From Cedecea neteri (GTDB lineage Bacteria > Pseudomonadota > Gammaproteobacteria > Enterobacterales > Enterobacteriaceae): a DNA stretch of 64,000 nucleotides. The stretch lies in NCBI RefSeq assembly GCF_000758305.1, contig NZ_CP009458.1, positions 1,054,001-1,118,000 of the forward strand, written 5' to 3'. Below the pieces are notes generated by a model. The model saw only the letters and a list, made by a program, of their open reading frames with translations. It did no database searches and was not told the DNA's origin. The position numbers and the translations under genes are program-made. Positions 16,299-23,821 of this stretch are shown piece by piece. Every line of letters begins with the position of its first letter. Within the stretch, counting starts at the first letter, position 1.

Positions 16299-18008
16299 TC
16301 ATTTCAGCGGCGAATTGGAGCGCTCAATGCTATAGCGCTCCAGCTCTTTGTACGGCACCACCTGGCTTTTCTTCTTGCGCACGTCCACCACCGTCATGCG
16401 GTCGGTACAGGAGTAGCAAGGATCAAGGCTGCCGATAATCAACGGCGCGTCCGACACCGTATTGCCGCGCAGCATATAGCGCAGGGTTGGCCAGTTGGCA
16501 TACGTCGCCGCGCGGCAGCGCCAGCGGTACAGCTTCTGGTTGTCGCCGGTCATGCTCCAGTGAATATCGTCCCCGCGCGGTGCCTCTGAGAAGCCCAGGG
16601 CAAAGCGGTTTGGAATGTAGGTAAAGCCTTCCACGGCGAGCGGGCCGCCCGGCAGGTTATCCAGACCGAAATCAATCATGTTCAGCGCGGTAAAGACTTC
16701 ATTGATGCGCACTTTCAGGCGGGAAAGCACGTCGCAGCCGTCGAGGCTGTGCACTTCCATCGGCAGCAGACCGTAACCCACAAACGGATGATCGGCGCGG
16801 GTATCACGGGCGTGGCCGCTGGCGCGCACCATTGGGCCGACGTTGCTGAAATCACGGGCGATTTGCGGGTCAAGGCGGCCAATGCCGACAGTGCGCTGCT
16901 CAATGTTCGGTGTGCTCAGCAGAATATCCACCAGATCTTGCACTTCCCGCCGCATTTGCTGGGCGAGCTGACGGGTCTGGATCATGTCGTCTTTCAGCAG
17001 GTCGCGGCGGATGCCGCCGATCAGGTTCAGGCCGTAGGTTTTGCGCGCCCCGGTCAGGATCTCCGCCATCTTCATCGACATTTCACGCACCCGGAAGAAC
17101 TGCATAAAGCCGGAGTCGAAGCCGACAAAGTGGCAGGCCAGGCCAAGATTCAGCAGGTGGCTGTGCAGGCGCTCAACCTCCAGCAGGATGGCGCGAATCA
17201 TCTGCGCGCGCTCCGGCACCACAATCCCCATCGCGTTTTCCACCGAGGTGGTATAGGCAGTGCTGTGGGCGAAGCCGCAGATGCCGCACACGCGGTCGGA
17301 CAGGAAGGTGACTTCGTTGTAGCCCATGCGGGTTTCCGCCAGCTTTTCCATGCCGCGGTGGACGTAGAACAGGCGGTAGTCGGCGTCGATAATGTTTTCG
17401 CCATCAACGAACAGGCGGAAGTGGCCGGGTTCATCTGAAGTGACGTGCAGCGGGCCAATCGGCACCACGTTGTTCTTTTTGGTGCCCAGTTCGTTAATGA
17501 ACTCGTAGGTCTCTTTGTCGGTGGTTGGCGCGGGGCGCTGGCGGTAATCCATGCTGTCTTTACGCAGCGGGTAGAGATCGTCCGGCCAGTCATCCGGCAG
17601 CACCAGGCGACGCTCATCGGGCAAGCCAACCGGCTGCAGGCCGTACATGTCACGGACTTCACGTTCGCCCCAAACGGCAGCAGGCACGCGAGGCGTGACG
17701 GACGGGAACTCCGGCTTGTCGGCGTCCACTTCCACACGCACGGTGATCCAGCACTTCACGCCGCTTTCCATCGACAGAACGTAATACACCGCGTAGCTGC
17801 CGCACAGCTGGCGCTCATCGTTGCCAAACAGCACCGAAAGCCAGCCACCCTGCTGGTAGTAAAGCCACTCCACCACCTCCGGCAGCATATTGAGCTTCAC
17901 GGTGACGGTGATTTGGTCTTTGGTCTGCCAGGCTTCGTCGATCACCGCATTCGGGAATTGCTGATGCAGCGCGGCGAGATAGTGTTGACCAATTTTTTCT
18001 TCAGACAT
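16299..18008 (-). CDS. hycE: HycE, hydrogenase-3 large ([NiFe]) subunit precursor
   Basis: HycE makes H2 at the Ni-Fe centre of FHL. It has 569 residues, as in E. coli: an N-terminal NuoC-like domain (about 1-170) fused to the NuoD/hydrogenase large-subunit domain. Active-site cysteines are in RVCGICGFAHS (about 241/244) and DPCYSCTDR (Cys531, Cys534). The tail after Arg537 (MTVVDVRKKK…, 32 residues) is the piece HycI is expected to remove; the Arg537/Met538 codons are at 16400-16395. It lies between hycD and a palindromic element. Confidence 0.97.
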   Translation of the reverse strand: MSEEKIGQHYLAALHQQFPNAVIDEAWQTKDQITVTVKLNMLPEVVEWLYYQQGGWLSVLFGNDERQLCGSYAVYYVLSMESGVKCWITVRVEVDADKPEFPSVTPRVPAAVWGEREVRDMYGLQPVGLPDERRLVLPDDWPDDLYPLRKDSMDYRQRPAPTTDKETYEFINELGTKKNNVVPIGPLHVTSDEPGHFRLFVDGENIIDADYRLFYVHRGMEKLAETRMGYNEVTFLSDRVCGICGFAHSTAYTTSVENAMGIVVPERAQMIRAILLEVERLHSHLLNLGLACHFVGFDSGFMQFFRVREMSMKMAEILTGARKTYGLNLIGGIRRDLLKDDMIQTRQLAQQMRREVQDLVDILLSTPNIEQRTVGIGRLDPQIARDFSNVGPMVRASGHARDTRADHPFVGYGLLPMEVHSLDGCDVLSRLKVRINEVFTALNMIDFGLDNLPGGPLAVEGFTYIPNRFALGFSEAPRGDDIHWSMTGDNQKLYRWRCRAATYANWPTLRYMLRGNTVSDAPLIIGSLDPCYSCTDRMTVVDVRKKKSQVVPYKELERYSIERSNSPLK

Positions 18009-18025
18009 CGATAGGTTCTCTTAAA

Positions 18026-18952
18026 TCACGCCGCCAGCAAGGAGACGAAGGCTAAAAAGGCAAAGCCAAAACCGGCCCAGGTAATACGCGAGGTTTCAAG
18101 CATCCGCAGGCGCGCCATGCTGTTTTCGAACAGCGCGATAATCAGCACGCCCGCCACCAGCTTCACAATGGCCAGCACCAGGGCGAGGACAAGCCCACCC
18201 CAGCTAAAGGCGCTCATTTGCCCCCAGGGCAGGAACACGCCAACAAACATTTGCAGCACAACCAGTTGTTTAAAGGAAATGCCCCACTTCAGCACTGCAA
18301 AGCCCGCGCCGCTGTATTCGGACAACGGCCCTTCCTGCAGCTCCTGCTCGGCTTCGGCGAGGTCAAACGGCAGCTTGCCCATTTCAATGAAGGTGGCGAA
18401 AGCGCAAGCCGCGAAGGCCAGAATCAGCGTCAGACTTTGCGCCGTCGGCCAGGCGTGAATAGCCCCGGCGATATTGCTGATGTGCGTGCTGCCGGCCACC
18501 TGCGCGGCAACCCACAGGCCAAGCAGCAAAATCGGCTCAACCAGCACACCCAGCATGGCTTCACGGCTGGCGCCAATGCCGGTGAACGGGCTGCCGGTGT
18601 CCAGCCCGGCGATGGCGAAGAAGAAGCGGGCAATGGCGAACAGGTAAATTAAGGTGATCAGGTCGCCTAATGACGGCAGCGGCGAGGCAATCGTCACTAC
18701 CGGCAGCGCGGTGGCGATGGTGAGCATCACGCCCACCATCACAAACGGCATCAGACGGAAAACCCAGCCAGAGGCGGCAGGGGCCACGCTCTGGCGGCCC
18801 AGCAGCTTGAACAGATCCCGGTATTCCTGCAGCACGCCGGGGCCACGGCGGTTATGCAGGCGGGCGCGCGTCACGCGGGTAATCCCGGCCAGCAATGGGG
18901 CGGCAAAAAACAGCGCCAGCGCCTGGATAAGAGCGAATAAAAACGTAGTCAT
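18026..18952 (-). CDS. hycD: HycD, membrane anchor subunit of FHL
   Basis: HycD is a NuoH-like inner-membrane protein that couples the hydrogenase module to the membrane arm. It has 308 residues (E. coli 307) and about eight hydrophobic helices. Conserved loops include RRGPGVLQEYRDLFKLLGRQ and the acidic stretch PFDLAEAEQELQEGPLSEYSG, which faces the catalytic subunits in this family. It starts 9 bases after the hycC stop and ends 17 bases before hycE, so it is co-translated in the hyc operon. Confidence 0.95.
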   Translation of the reverse strand: MTTFLFALIQALALFFAAPLLAGITRVTRARLHNRRGPGVLQEYRDLFKLLGRQSVAPAASGWVFRLMPFVMVGVMLTIATALPVVTIASPLPSLGDLITLIYLFAIARFFFAIAGLDTGSPFTGIGASREAMLGVLVEPILLLGLWVAAQVAGSTHISNIAGAIHAWPTAQSLTLILAFAACAFATFIEMGKLPFDLAEAEQELQEGPLSEYSGAGFAVLKWGISFKQLVVLQMFVGVFLPWGQMSAFSWGGLVLALVLAIVKLVAGVLIIALFENSMARLRMLETSRITWAGFGFAFLAFVSLLAA

Positions 18953-18961
18953 ATCAGTTCC

Positions 18962-20770
18962 TCAGGCAACCATCGCCACCAGTAAGACCGCCAGCTCAAC
19001 CATCGCAAAGCGGCGGAACGTGCCGGACAGGCACTCGCACTGCCAGCCAGGGATCCACTTCACCGGGTTCAGGGTTTGGCGAAGCTTAAGCAAAGGCGCA
19101 AACGCCGCTTTTACCGGCTGGGCAAAGCCCGTCGCGGTGATCACCATCGCCTGTTCGTGGTCGTAGCCGCAGACCCAGGCCGAGCCACGAGAGCGGTTTG
19201 GCAAACGGTCGCCGCGGAAAACGATCATCAAAATAAACGGCAGCAGCGGAGAGGCGAGCAGCAGCAGCGTTATCATCGGCTGAGACACGGCGGTATGCGC
19301 CGGTTGCAGAGGCAACGGTACGGCGTGCTGAAGCAGAGGCAGCAGCCATGGGGCAGCAACCCCGGCAACCACGCAGCACGCGGCAAGCAGGGCGACGGAG
19401 ACGTTCATTAGCCACGGCGCAGAGGTCGCGTTTTCCGCTTGCTGAGTACGGGGCGCGCCGAGGAAGGTGACGCCATACACTTTCGCCATGCACATCACCG
19501 CCAGCGCGCCGGTGATTGCCAGCCCCACGGCCAGCAGCGGCCCGATAAAGCGGCCCACAAACAGCGGCAGGCTGCCGAGACGGAAGAAGGACTGGTAGAT
19601 GACCCATTCCCCGGCAAAGCCGTTCAGCGGCGGCAGCGCGGCCATCGCCATCAGCCCGATCAGCATCGCCAACGAAATAACCGGCATGCGTTTACCGATC
19701 CCGCCCAGCTTCTCAATATCCCGATGACCGGTGCGGAACCACACCGCGCCTGCGCCGAGGAACAGCGTGGTTTTAAACAGGCTATGGTTGAACAGATGAT
19801 AAAGGCCGCCGGTCATGCCCAGCGCCACCAGCACCGGCTCATGCAGCGCGATACCGATCAGGCCGCAGCCCAGACCCAGCAAAATAATGCCGATGTTCTC
19901 AAGGGAGTGATAAGCCAGCAGGCGGTTGATGTTGTGCTCCATCAGCGCATAAAGCCCGCCGATAAACGCGGTAATCATGCCGACCACTACCACCAGCACG
20001 CCCCACCACAGCGGCAGCGTATTACTGATAAGCGAGAAGCTCATGATGCCGTAGAGGCCGATCTTCAACACCACGGCGGAGAACAGCGCGGCGGCTGGCG
20101 CGGAGGCATTCGCATGCGCCTGCGGCACCCAGCCGTGCAGCGGAATAATCCCGGCAAGCAGCCCGAAACCGAGCAGCGCGAGGATCAGTACCGGAGCCGG
20201 CAGCGACGCGCCGTTGAGGAGATGACGCAGATCGCCATAGCCCAGGGTGCCGTAGCGCTGCCACAGCAGCCAGCAGGCGATGACCAGCAGCACGGTGCCG
20301 AGGCGACCAAGCGCAAACCACAGCTGCCCGGACTTCTGGCAGCCGGTGAGAAAATACCCCGCCAGGGAGATAATTTCTGCCATCGCTACCAGGGTGACAA
20401 AGTTGTCAGCCACCAGCGCAGCCACGCTTGCCGCCAGGATTAAGTTAATCAGCAGGCCGTTGGCTTTTACCGCCGGATGGCGATGCCAGGCGCAGTTATA
20501 GACGGAAATAAACAGGCCGCTAATCGCCACCGTCACCAGCCAGACGCCGTTAAAAGCGTTGAGCTGCAGGTGCCAGTGCCAGATTTGCGCATCGCCGCTG
20601 AAGCCCAGCAGCGCTTGCACGCCCGCAATCAGCAAAAGTACGGCGCTGATTGCACCGCCAATACCGCCGATAAAGCCGCTAACGGGCTTTGAAAATGCCA
20701 GAACGCCGGCCAACACAGCGCTGGTGACAAATCCCAAAAGCGCCCAGTGAATCAGTAAAAAAGCATTCAT
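18962..20770 (-). CDS. hycC: HycC, antiporter-like membrane subunit of FHL
   Basis: HycC is a NuoL/MrpA-type integral membrane protein of FHL. It has 602 residues (E. coli 608) with many transmembrane helices. A conserved channel-like core is visible (PLHGWVPQAHANASAPAAAL; LAYHSLENIGIILLGLGCG; LYHLFNHSLFKTTLFLGAG). Its ATG overlaps the hycB stop as ATGA (20770-20767). Whether E. coli FHL-1 pumps ions through HycC is unresolved, and the sequence does not decide it. Confidence 0.95.
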   Translation of the reverse strand: MNAFLLIHWALLGFVTSAVLAGVLAFSKPVSGFIGGIGGAISAVLLLIAGVQALLGFSGDAQIWHWHLQLNAFNGVWLVTVAISGLFISVYNCAWHRHPAVKANGLLINLILAASVAALVADNFVTLVAMAEIISLAGYFLTGCQKSGQLWFALGRLGTVLLVIACWLLWQRYGTLGYGDLRHLLNGASLPAPVLILALLGFGLLAGIIPLHGWVPQAHANASAPAAALFSAVVLKIGLYGIMSFSLISNTLPLWWGVLVVVVGMITAFIGGLYALMEHNINRLLAYHSLENIGIILLGLGCGLIGIALHEPVLVALGMTGGLYHLFNHSLFKTTLFLGAGAVWFRTGHRDIEKLGGIGKRMPVISLAMLIGLMAMAALPPLNGFAGEWVIYQSFFRLGSLPLFVGRFIGPLLAVGLAITGALAVMCMAKVYGVTFLGAPRTQQAENATSAPWLMNVSVALLAACCVVAGVAAPWLLPLLQHAVPLPLQPAHTAVSQPMITLLLLASPLLPFILMIVFRGDRLPNRSRGSAWVCGYDHEQAMVITATGFAQPVKAAFAPLLKLRQTLNPVKWIPGWQCECLSGTFRRFAMVELAVLLVAMVA

Positions 20771-21372
20771 TTTCTCGCCTCTGGCTGGGTAAACAGGGTC
20801 AAGTCGCCGAGCGACGCGCCAAGAGTCAGTTCACGTTTGCGCTTGCTGGCCTGGGCGATGTCTTTGTTGTCGATCAGCCGCAGCGCCTTGGTCGGGCAGG
20901 TGCGAATGCAGGCCGGGCCGCTTTCGTCGAAGCTGCACAGATCGCATTTCACCGCGATGGCGCGAACGCCGGGAACCCAGTCCAGCAGCGGGCTGACGCG
21001 AGCCGGGGCCGGAGGCGCAGGTGGCGCTTTCGGGCTGTTCACGTTGGCGGGAATATGCAGCGGGCGGCTGCCGGAAAATTCAATGGCGCCGAACGGGCAG
21101 GCGATGCCGCAAAGTTTGCAGCTTACGCACAGGCTTTCATTCAGCTGCACAGCGCCGTCCACGCGGGTTATCGCGTTGACCGGGCAAACCCCGGCGCAGG
21201 GGGCGTCCTCACAGTGATGGCACATCTGCGGCGCAGATTCATTCAGGTTGCGCATGACCTTCAGACGAGGCATGGACTGCAGGCCGTGCAGGCGGTGCGT
21301 CTCAGCGCAGGCCGCTTCGCAGGTATGGCAGCCCATACACAATTTTGAGTCAGCGATTACAAAACGGTTCAC
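20767..21372 (-). CDS. hycB: HycB, four-cluster ferredoxin subunit linking FdhF to hydrogenase 3
   Basis: HycB transfers electrons from FdhF into the hydrogenase arm. Four [4Fe-4S] cysteine groups are visible, starting CMGCHTCEAAC, CHHCEDAPCAGVCPVN, CVSCKLCGIACPFG and CDLCSF…CIRTCPTKA. A Pro/Ala-rich linker (PKAPPAPPAPARV) separates groups three and four, as in E. coli. The best start is the GTG at 21372 (reading VNRFVIADSKLCMGCH), with GAGGA 7 bases upstream and the same N-terminus as E. coli. The frame stays open to a TTG at 21393, but that start has no support. Length is 201 residues. Confidence 0.94.
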   Translation of the reverse strand: MNRFVIADSKLCMGCHTCEAACAETHRLHGLQSMPRLKVMRNLNESAPQMCHHCEDAPCAGVCPVNAITRVDGAVQLNESLCVSCKLCGIACPFGAIEFSGSRPLHIPANVNSPKAPPAPPAPARVSPLLDWVPGVRAIAVKCDLCSFDESGPACIRTCPTKALRLIDNKDIAQASKRKRELTLGASLGDLTLFTQPEARK

Positions 21373-21393
21373 CAGTTCTTCCTCAGGTGACAA

Positions 21394-21409
21394 TCGTCAT
21401 TTTTGACGA
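21394..21409. promoter_or_regulatory. Perfect inverted repeat between hycB and hycA (FhlA-like)
   Basis: TCGTCA, TTTT, TGACGA: a perfect 6-bp inverted repeat. It uses the same half-site words as the hyc-hyp control region. It lies 22-37 bases upstream of the hycB start, in the 88-bp gap after hycA. An FhlA site at this position is plausible by analogy with E. coli; it could equally bind another regulator. Confidence 0.45.
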
Positions 21410-21460
21410 AAACATGCCGAAAAGCTGCCGATTCGACAGTTCTCGACACCCCAGATCTCT

Positions 21461-21916
21461 TCATGCCACGGCGGACTGCTGAAGCAGCGTCATGGACAGC
21501 GGGGTGTTTTGTTGCACGGCCAGATAAAGGCTGTCGTACACCGGGCGGATTAGCTCAAGGTAGTGTTCCAGCACTTTCTCGCGGTCGCGGTTGCTGACGG
21601 CGTTATCAATCAGTCCGTCATCGTCGATAGTCGCCTTGGCAATCAGCACGTTATCGCTGCCGTCGCGCAGTTCGATGCTGTACTCGATGGTGTGGCTGTT
21701 AAAGCCTTCGGCGAGGTTGATTTGAATGACGAAGTGGTCAAATAAGAAGAAGCGCAGGCTTTCGTCCGGGTTGCAGCCCACGGCGTGATGCAGCTTCGCT
21801 TTGGATAAGGTGATCCCCTGAATCAGGGTGTTGCCGTACAGATGCCACTGCGAAAGCAGCCGCTGGTGCTTGTCGGCGATGTACTCGGCTTTTTCGCTCA
21901 GTTCCCAAATGTTCAT
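21461..21916 (-). CDS. hycA: HycA, negative regulator of FHL
   Basis: HycA counteracts FhlA and dampens hyc and hyp expression in E. coli. It has 151 residues (E. coli 153). Conserved stretches are WELSEKAEYIADKHQRL, GITLSKAKLHHAVG, FNSHTIEYSIELRDG and DREKVLEHYLE. The family has no known catalytic motif. It is the first gene of hycABCDEFGHI, 38 bases from the sigma-54 promoter on the minus strand. Its start at 21916 (MNIWELSEKA) matches the family N-terminus. Confidence 0.93.
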   Translation of the reverse strand: MNIWELSEKAEYIADKHQRLLSQWHLYGNTLIQGITLSKAKLHHAVGCNPDESLRFFLFDHFVIQINLAEGFNSHTIEYSIELRDGSDNVLIAKATIDDDGLIDNAVSNRDREKVLEHYLELIRPVYDSLYLAVQQNTPLSMTLLQQSAVA

Positions 21917-21953
21917 GTTTTGTTCGCTCTGTTAGTGCTTGTCCCTCCGTAAG

Positions 21954-21968
21954 GCACGTTTCGTGCCA
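21954..21968 (-). promoter_or_regulatory. Sigma-54 promoter of the hyc operon
   Basis: The minus strand reads TGGCACGAAACGTGC, a GG-N10-GC match to the -24/-12 consensus. It is 38 bases before the hycA start. Expected to need FhlA. Confidence 0.8.
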
Positions 21969-22027
21969 TGTTTTTAATTTGTTGTTTTTAAAAAGATTTA
22001 ACCGATAAAAGTGTCTTGGGTGAGACG

Positions 22028-22055
22028 AATGACATGTCATTTCGTCATCTTTGAC
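22028..22055. promoter_or_regulatory. FhlA upstream activating sequence of hyc/hyp
   Basis: The perfect 14-bp palindrome AATGACATGTCATT (22028-22041) is followed by TCGTCATCTTTGAC (22042-22055). It is 60-100 bases upstream of the hyc promoter, where E. coli FhlA binds. Binding is inferred from position and shared half-site words. Confidence 0.6.
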
Positions 22056-22076
22056 TTTGGCTGACGGCACTTTTTA

Positions 22077-22292
22077 CCCTCACCCTAACCCTCTCCCTGG
22101 AAGGGAGAGGGGATAAAAGCAGACCAGGCTACTCCCGGAAGAGAGAGCGGATAAAAGCAGGCCAGGCTACTCCCGGAAGAGAGAGGGATAAAAGTAGGCC
22201 AGGCTACTCCCGGAAGGGAGAGCGGAATAAACGTTCCCTTTTCTTAAAAGAATTCCCCCTCGCCCCTTTGGGGAGAGGGCCGGGGTGAGGGG
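22077..22292. repeat. Palindromic element copy 5 with three 37-38-bp tandem units
   Basis: Left arm 22077-22110 (CCCTCACCCTAACCCTC…), right arm 22255-22292 (ending GGCCGGGGTGAGGGG). Between them are three tandem units starting GGATAAAAG at 22111, 22149 and 22186, each containing CCAGGCTACTCCCGGAAG, with few differences. It lies between the FhlA-like sites and the hyp promoter. Confidence 0.9.
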
Positions 22293-22305
22293 CGAAGAAA
22301 AAGCC

Positions 22306-22320
22306 TGGCACCGTCCTTGC
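22306..22320 (+). promoter_or_regulatory. Sigma-54 promoter of hypABCDE-fhlA
   Basis: TGGCACCGTCCTTGC is a near-perfect -24/-12 match (GG-N10-GC). It is 31 bases before the hypA ATG, which has GGAGG just upstream. Confidence 0.85.
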
Positions 22321-22351
22321 ATTACCTGCCCCAGTTAACCCCGGAGGCCCC

Positions 22352-22714
22352 ATGCACGAAATCACCCTTTGCCAGCGCGCAGTCGAACTTATCGAAAACC
22401 ATGCCCGCCAGAACAATGCCCGTCGCGTGACCGGCGTCTGGCTGGAGGTCGGCGCCTTCTCGTGCGTGGAAACCAGCGCCCTGGAGTTTTGCTTTGATCT
22501 GGTTTGCCGCGGCACCCTGGCGGAAGGCTGCGAACTGCATATCCACCAGCAGGAAGCCGAATGCTGGTGCCATGACTGCCAGCAGTTCGTCACCCTCCTG
22601 ACCCAGCGCGTGAAGTGCTGCCCCAACTGTAACGGCAGCAGCCTGCGCATCGTGGCGGATGACGGCATGCAGATTAAGCGTCTGGAAATCGATCAGGAGA
22701 TAGCTCATGTGTAG
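22352..22714 (+). CDS. hypA: HypA, nickel chaperone for hydrogenase 3
   Basis: HypA delivers Ni2+ to the hydrogenase large subunit together with HypB. It has 120 residues (E. coli HypA 116). The N-terminal Met1-His2-Glu3 forms the nickel site of this family. The structural zinc site is CWCHDC…CCPNC, with Cys73, Cys76, Cys90 and Cys93 at the same numbers as in E. coli. The start at 22352 follows GGAGG and directly exposes His2. The gene overlaps hypB by 8 bases. It is the first gene of the hyp operon behind the sigma-54 promoter. Confidence 0.96.
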   Translation: MHEITLCQRAVELIENHARQNNARRVTGVWLEVGAFSCVETSALEFCFDLVCRGTLAEGCELHIHQQEAECWCHDCQQFVTLLTQRVKCCPNCNGSSLRIVADDGMQIKRLEIDQEIAHV

Positions 22715-23570
22715 CACTTGCGGTTGCGGTGAAGGCAACCTGTACATTGAAGGGGACGAGCGCAATCCTCACTCTGGCTTTCGCAGCGCCCCGTTCGCCC
22801 CGGCGGCACGCCCGCTGCAGCAGATAACCGGCGTCAAATTTGCCCCTACGGCCGACGAACAGGGCGACCTGCATTACGGCCACGGCGCGGCAGGTACCCA
22901 CGCACCGGGAATGACTCAGCGTAAGATGCTGGAGATTGAGCTGAACGTGCTCGACAAAAATAACCAGCTCGCCGCCCATAACCGCGACGGTTTTACCAGC
23001 CAGAATCAGCTGGTGCTGAACCTGGTCTCCAGCCCCGGCTCCGGCAAAACCACCCTGCTAACCGAAACGCTGAAACGCCTGAATGCCAAAGTGCCGTGCG
23101 CGGTTATCGAAGGCGATCAGCAAACGGTGAACGACGCCGCGCGCATCCGCGAGACCGGCACGCCGGCCATTCAGGTGAATACCGGGAAAGGCTGCCATCT
23201 TGATGCCCAGATGATCCGCGATGCCATGCTGCGCCTGCCGCTTGCGCATGACGGCGTGCTGTTTATCGAAAACGTCGGCAACCTGGTTTGCCCGGCGAGC
23301 TTTGATTTAGGCGAGCGCCACAAGGTCGCGGTGCTGTCGGTGACGGAAGGCGAAGATAAGCCGTTGAAATACCCGCACATGTTCGCCGCAGCGTCACTGA
23401 TGCTGCTGAACAAAATCGACCTGCTGCCGTACCTGCAGTTCGACGTCAGCAAGTGCTTAGCTTTTGCCCGCGAGGTCAATCCGGACATCAAAATTATTCT
23501 GGTTTCCGCGACCAGCGGCGAAGGGATGGACGAGTGGCTTAACTGGCTGGAGGCGGAGCGATGTGCATAG
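22707..23570 (+). CDS. hypB: HypB, nickel-binding GTPase
   Basis: HypB is a SIMIBI-class GTPase for nickel insertion. It has 287 residues (E. coli 290). The N-terminus MCSTCGCGEG has the high-affinity nickel motif (Cys2, Cys5, Cys7). There is no His-rich storage stretch as in some other genera. The P-loop SSPGSGKTTL is at about 108-117. The G-domain metal site appears as KGCH (Cys163, His164) and LVCP (Cys195), and the base-specificity motif is NKID. It overlaps hypA and hypC. Confidence 0.96.
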   Translation: MCSTCGCGEGNLYIEGDERNPHSGFRSAPFAPAARPLQQITGVKFAPTADEQGDLHYGHGAAGTHAPGMTQRKMLEIELNVLDKNNQLAAHNRDGFTSQNQLVLNLVSSPGSGKTTLLTETLKRLNAKVPCAVIEGDQQTVNDAARIRETGTPAIQVNTGKGCHLDAQMIRDAMLRLPLAHDGVLFIENVGNLVCPASFDLGERHKVAVLSVTEGEDKPLKYPHMFAAASLMLLNKIDLLPYLQFDVSKCLAFAREVNPDIKIILVSATSGEGMDEWLNWLEAERCA

Positions 23571-23821
23571 GCATTCCGGGGCAGATTGTTGAGCGCCTGG
23601 CAGACGGCAGCGCGAAAGTGGACGTCTGCGGCGTGCAGCGCGACGTGAATTTAGCGCTGGTGGGCGACGCCGCCGTGGGGCAATGGGTTTTGGTTCACGT
23701 CGGGTTTGCCATGAGCATTATTGACGAAGCCGAGGCGCGGGACACCCTGGATGCCCTGCAAAACATGTTCGAGGTTGAACCGGACGTCGGCGCGCTGCTT
23801 TACGGTGAGGAGCGTCGCTGA
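23561..23821 (+). CDS. hypC: HypC, chaperone carrying the Fe(CN)2CO precursor
   Basis: HypC is a small protein that binds HypD during assembly of the iron-ligand unit and then the HycE precursor. It has 86 residues (E. coli 90). The essential Cys2 is in the start motif MCIGIPGQIVE, and the conserved VHVGFAMS is present. It overlaps hypB by 10 bases, and its stop overlaps the hypD start as TGATG. No oddity was seen. Confidence 0.96.
   Translation: MCIGIPGQIVERLADGSAKVDVCGVQRDVNLALVGDAAVGQWVLVHVGFAMSIIDEAEARDTLDALQNMFEVEPDVGALLYGEERR

Larger units (their letters stand above)
21917..22351. promoter_or_regulatory. hyc-hyp divergent control region
   Basis: These 435 bases hold, left to right, the sigma-54 promoter of hycA (minus), an FhlA-like activating region near 22028-22055, a 216-bp palindromic element with tandem repeats, and the sigma-54 promoter of hypA (plus). 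The layout shares one FhlA region between two divergent operons, but the hyp promoter sits about 250 bases away from it. Confidence 0.8.

Noticed and set aside
19439..20443. 334-codon ORF on the plus strand
   Set aside because: Antisense to hycC; very rich in Gln, His and Arg, as shadows of membrane genes are.
21373..21393. TTG start for hycB
   Set aside because: The GTG at 21372 has a good ribosome site and the conserved N-terminus; the TTG has neither.
22111..22223. Short tandem array suggestive of a CRISPR
   Set aside because: Units are contiguous with no spacers of unique sequence, and no cas gene is present.
22204..22668. 154-codon minus-strand ORF over hypA
   Set aside because: It mixes repeat-element sequence with the antisense of hypA.
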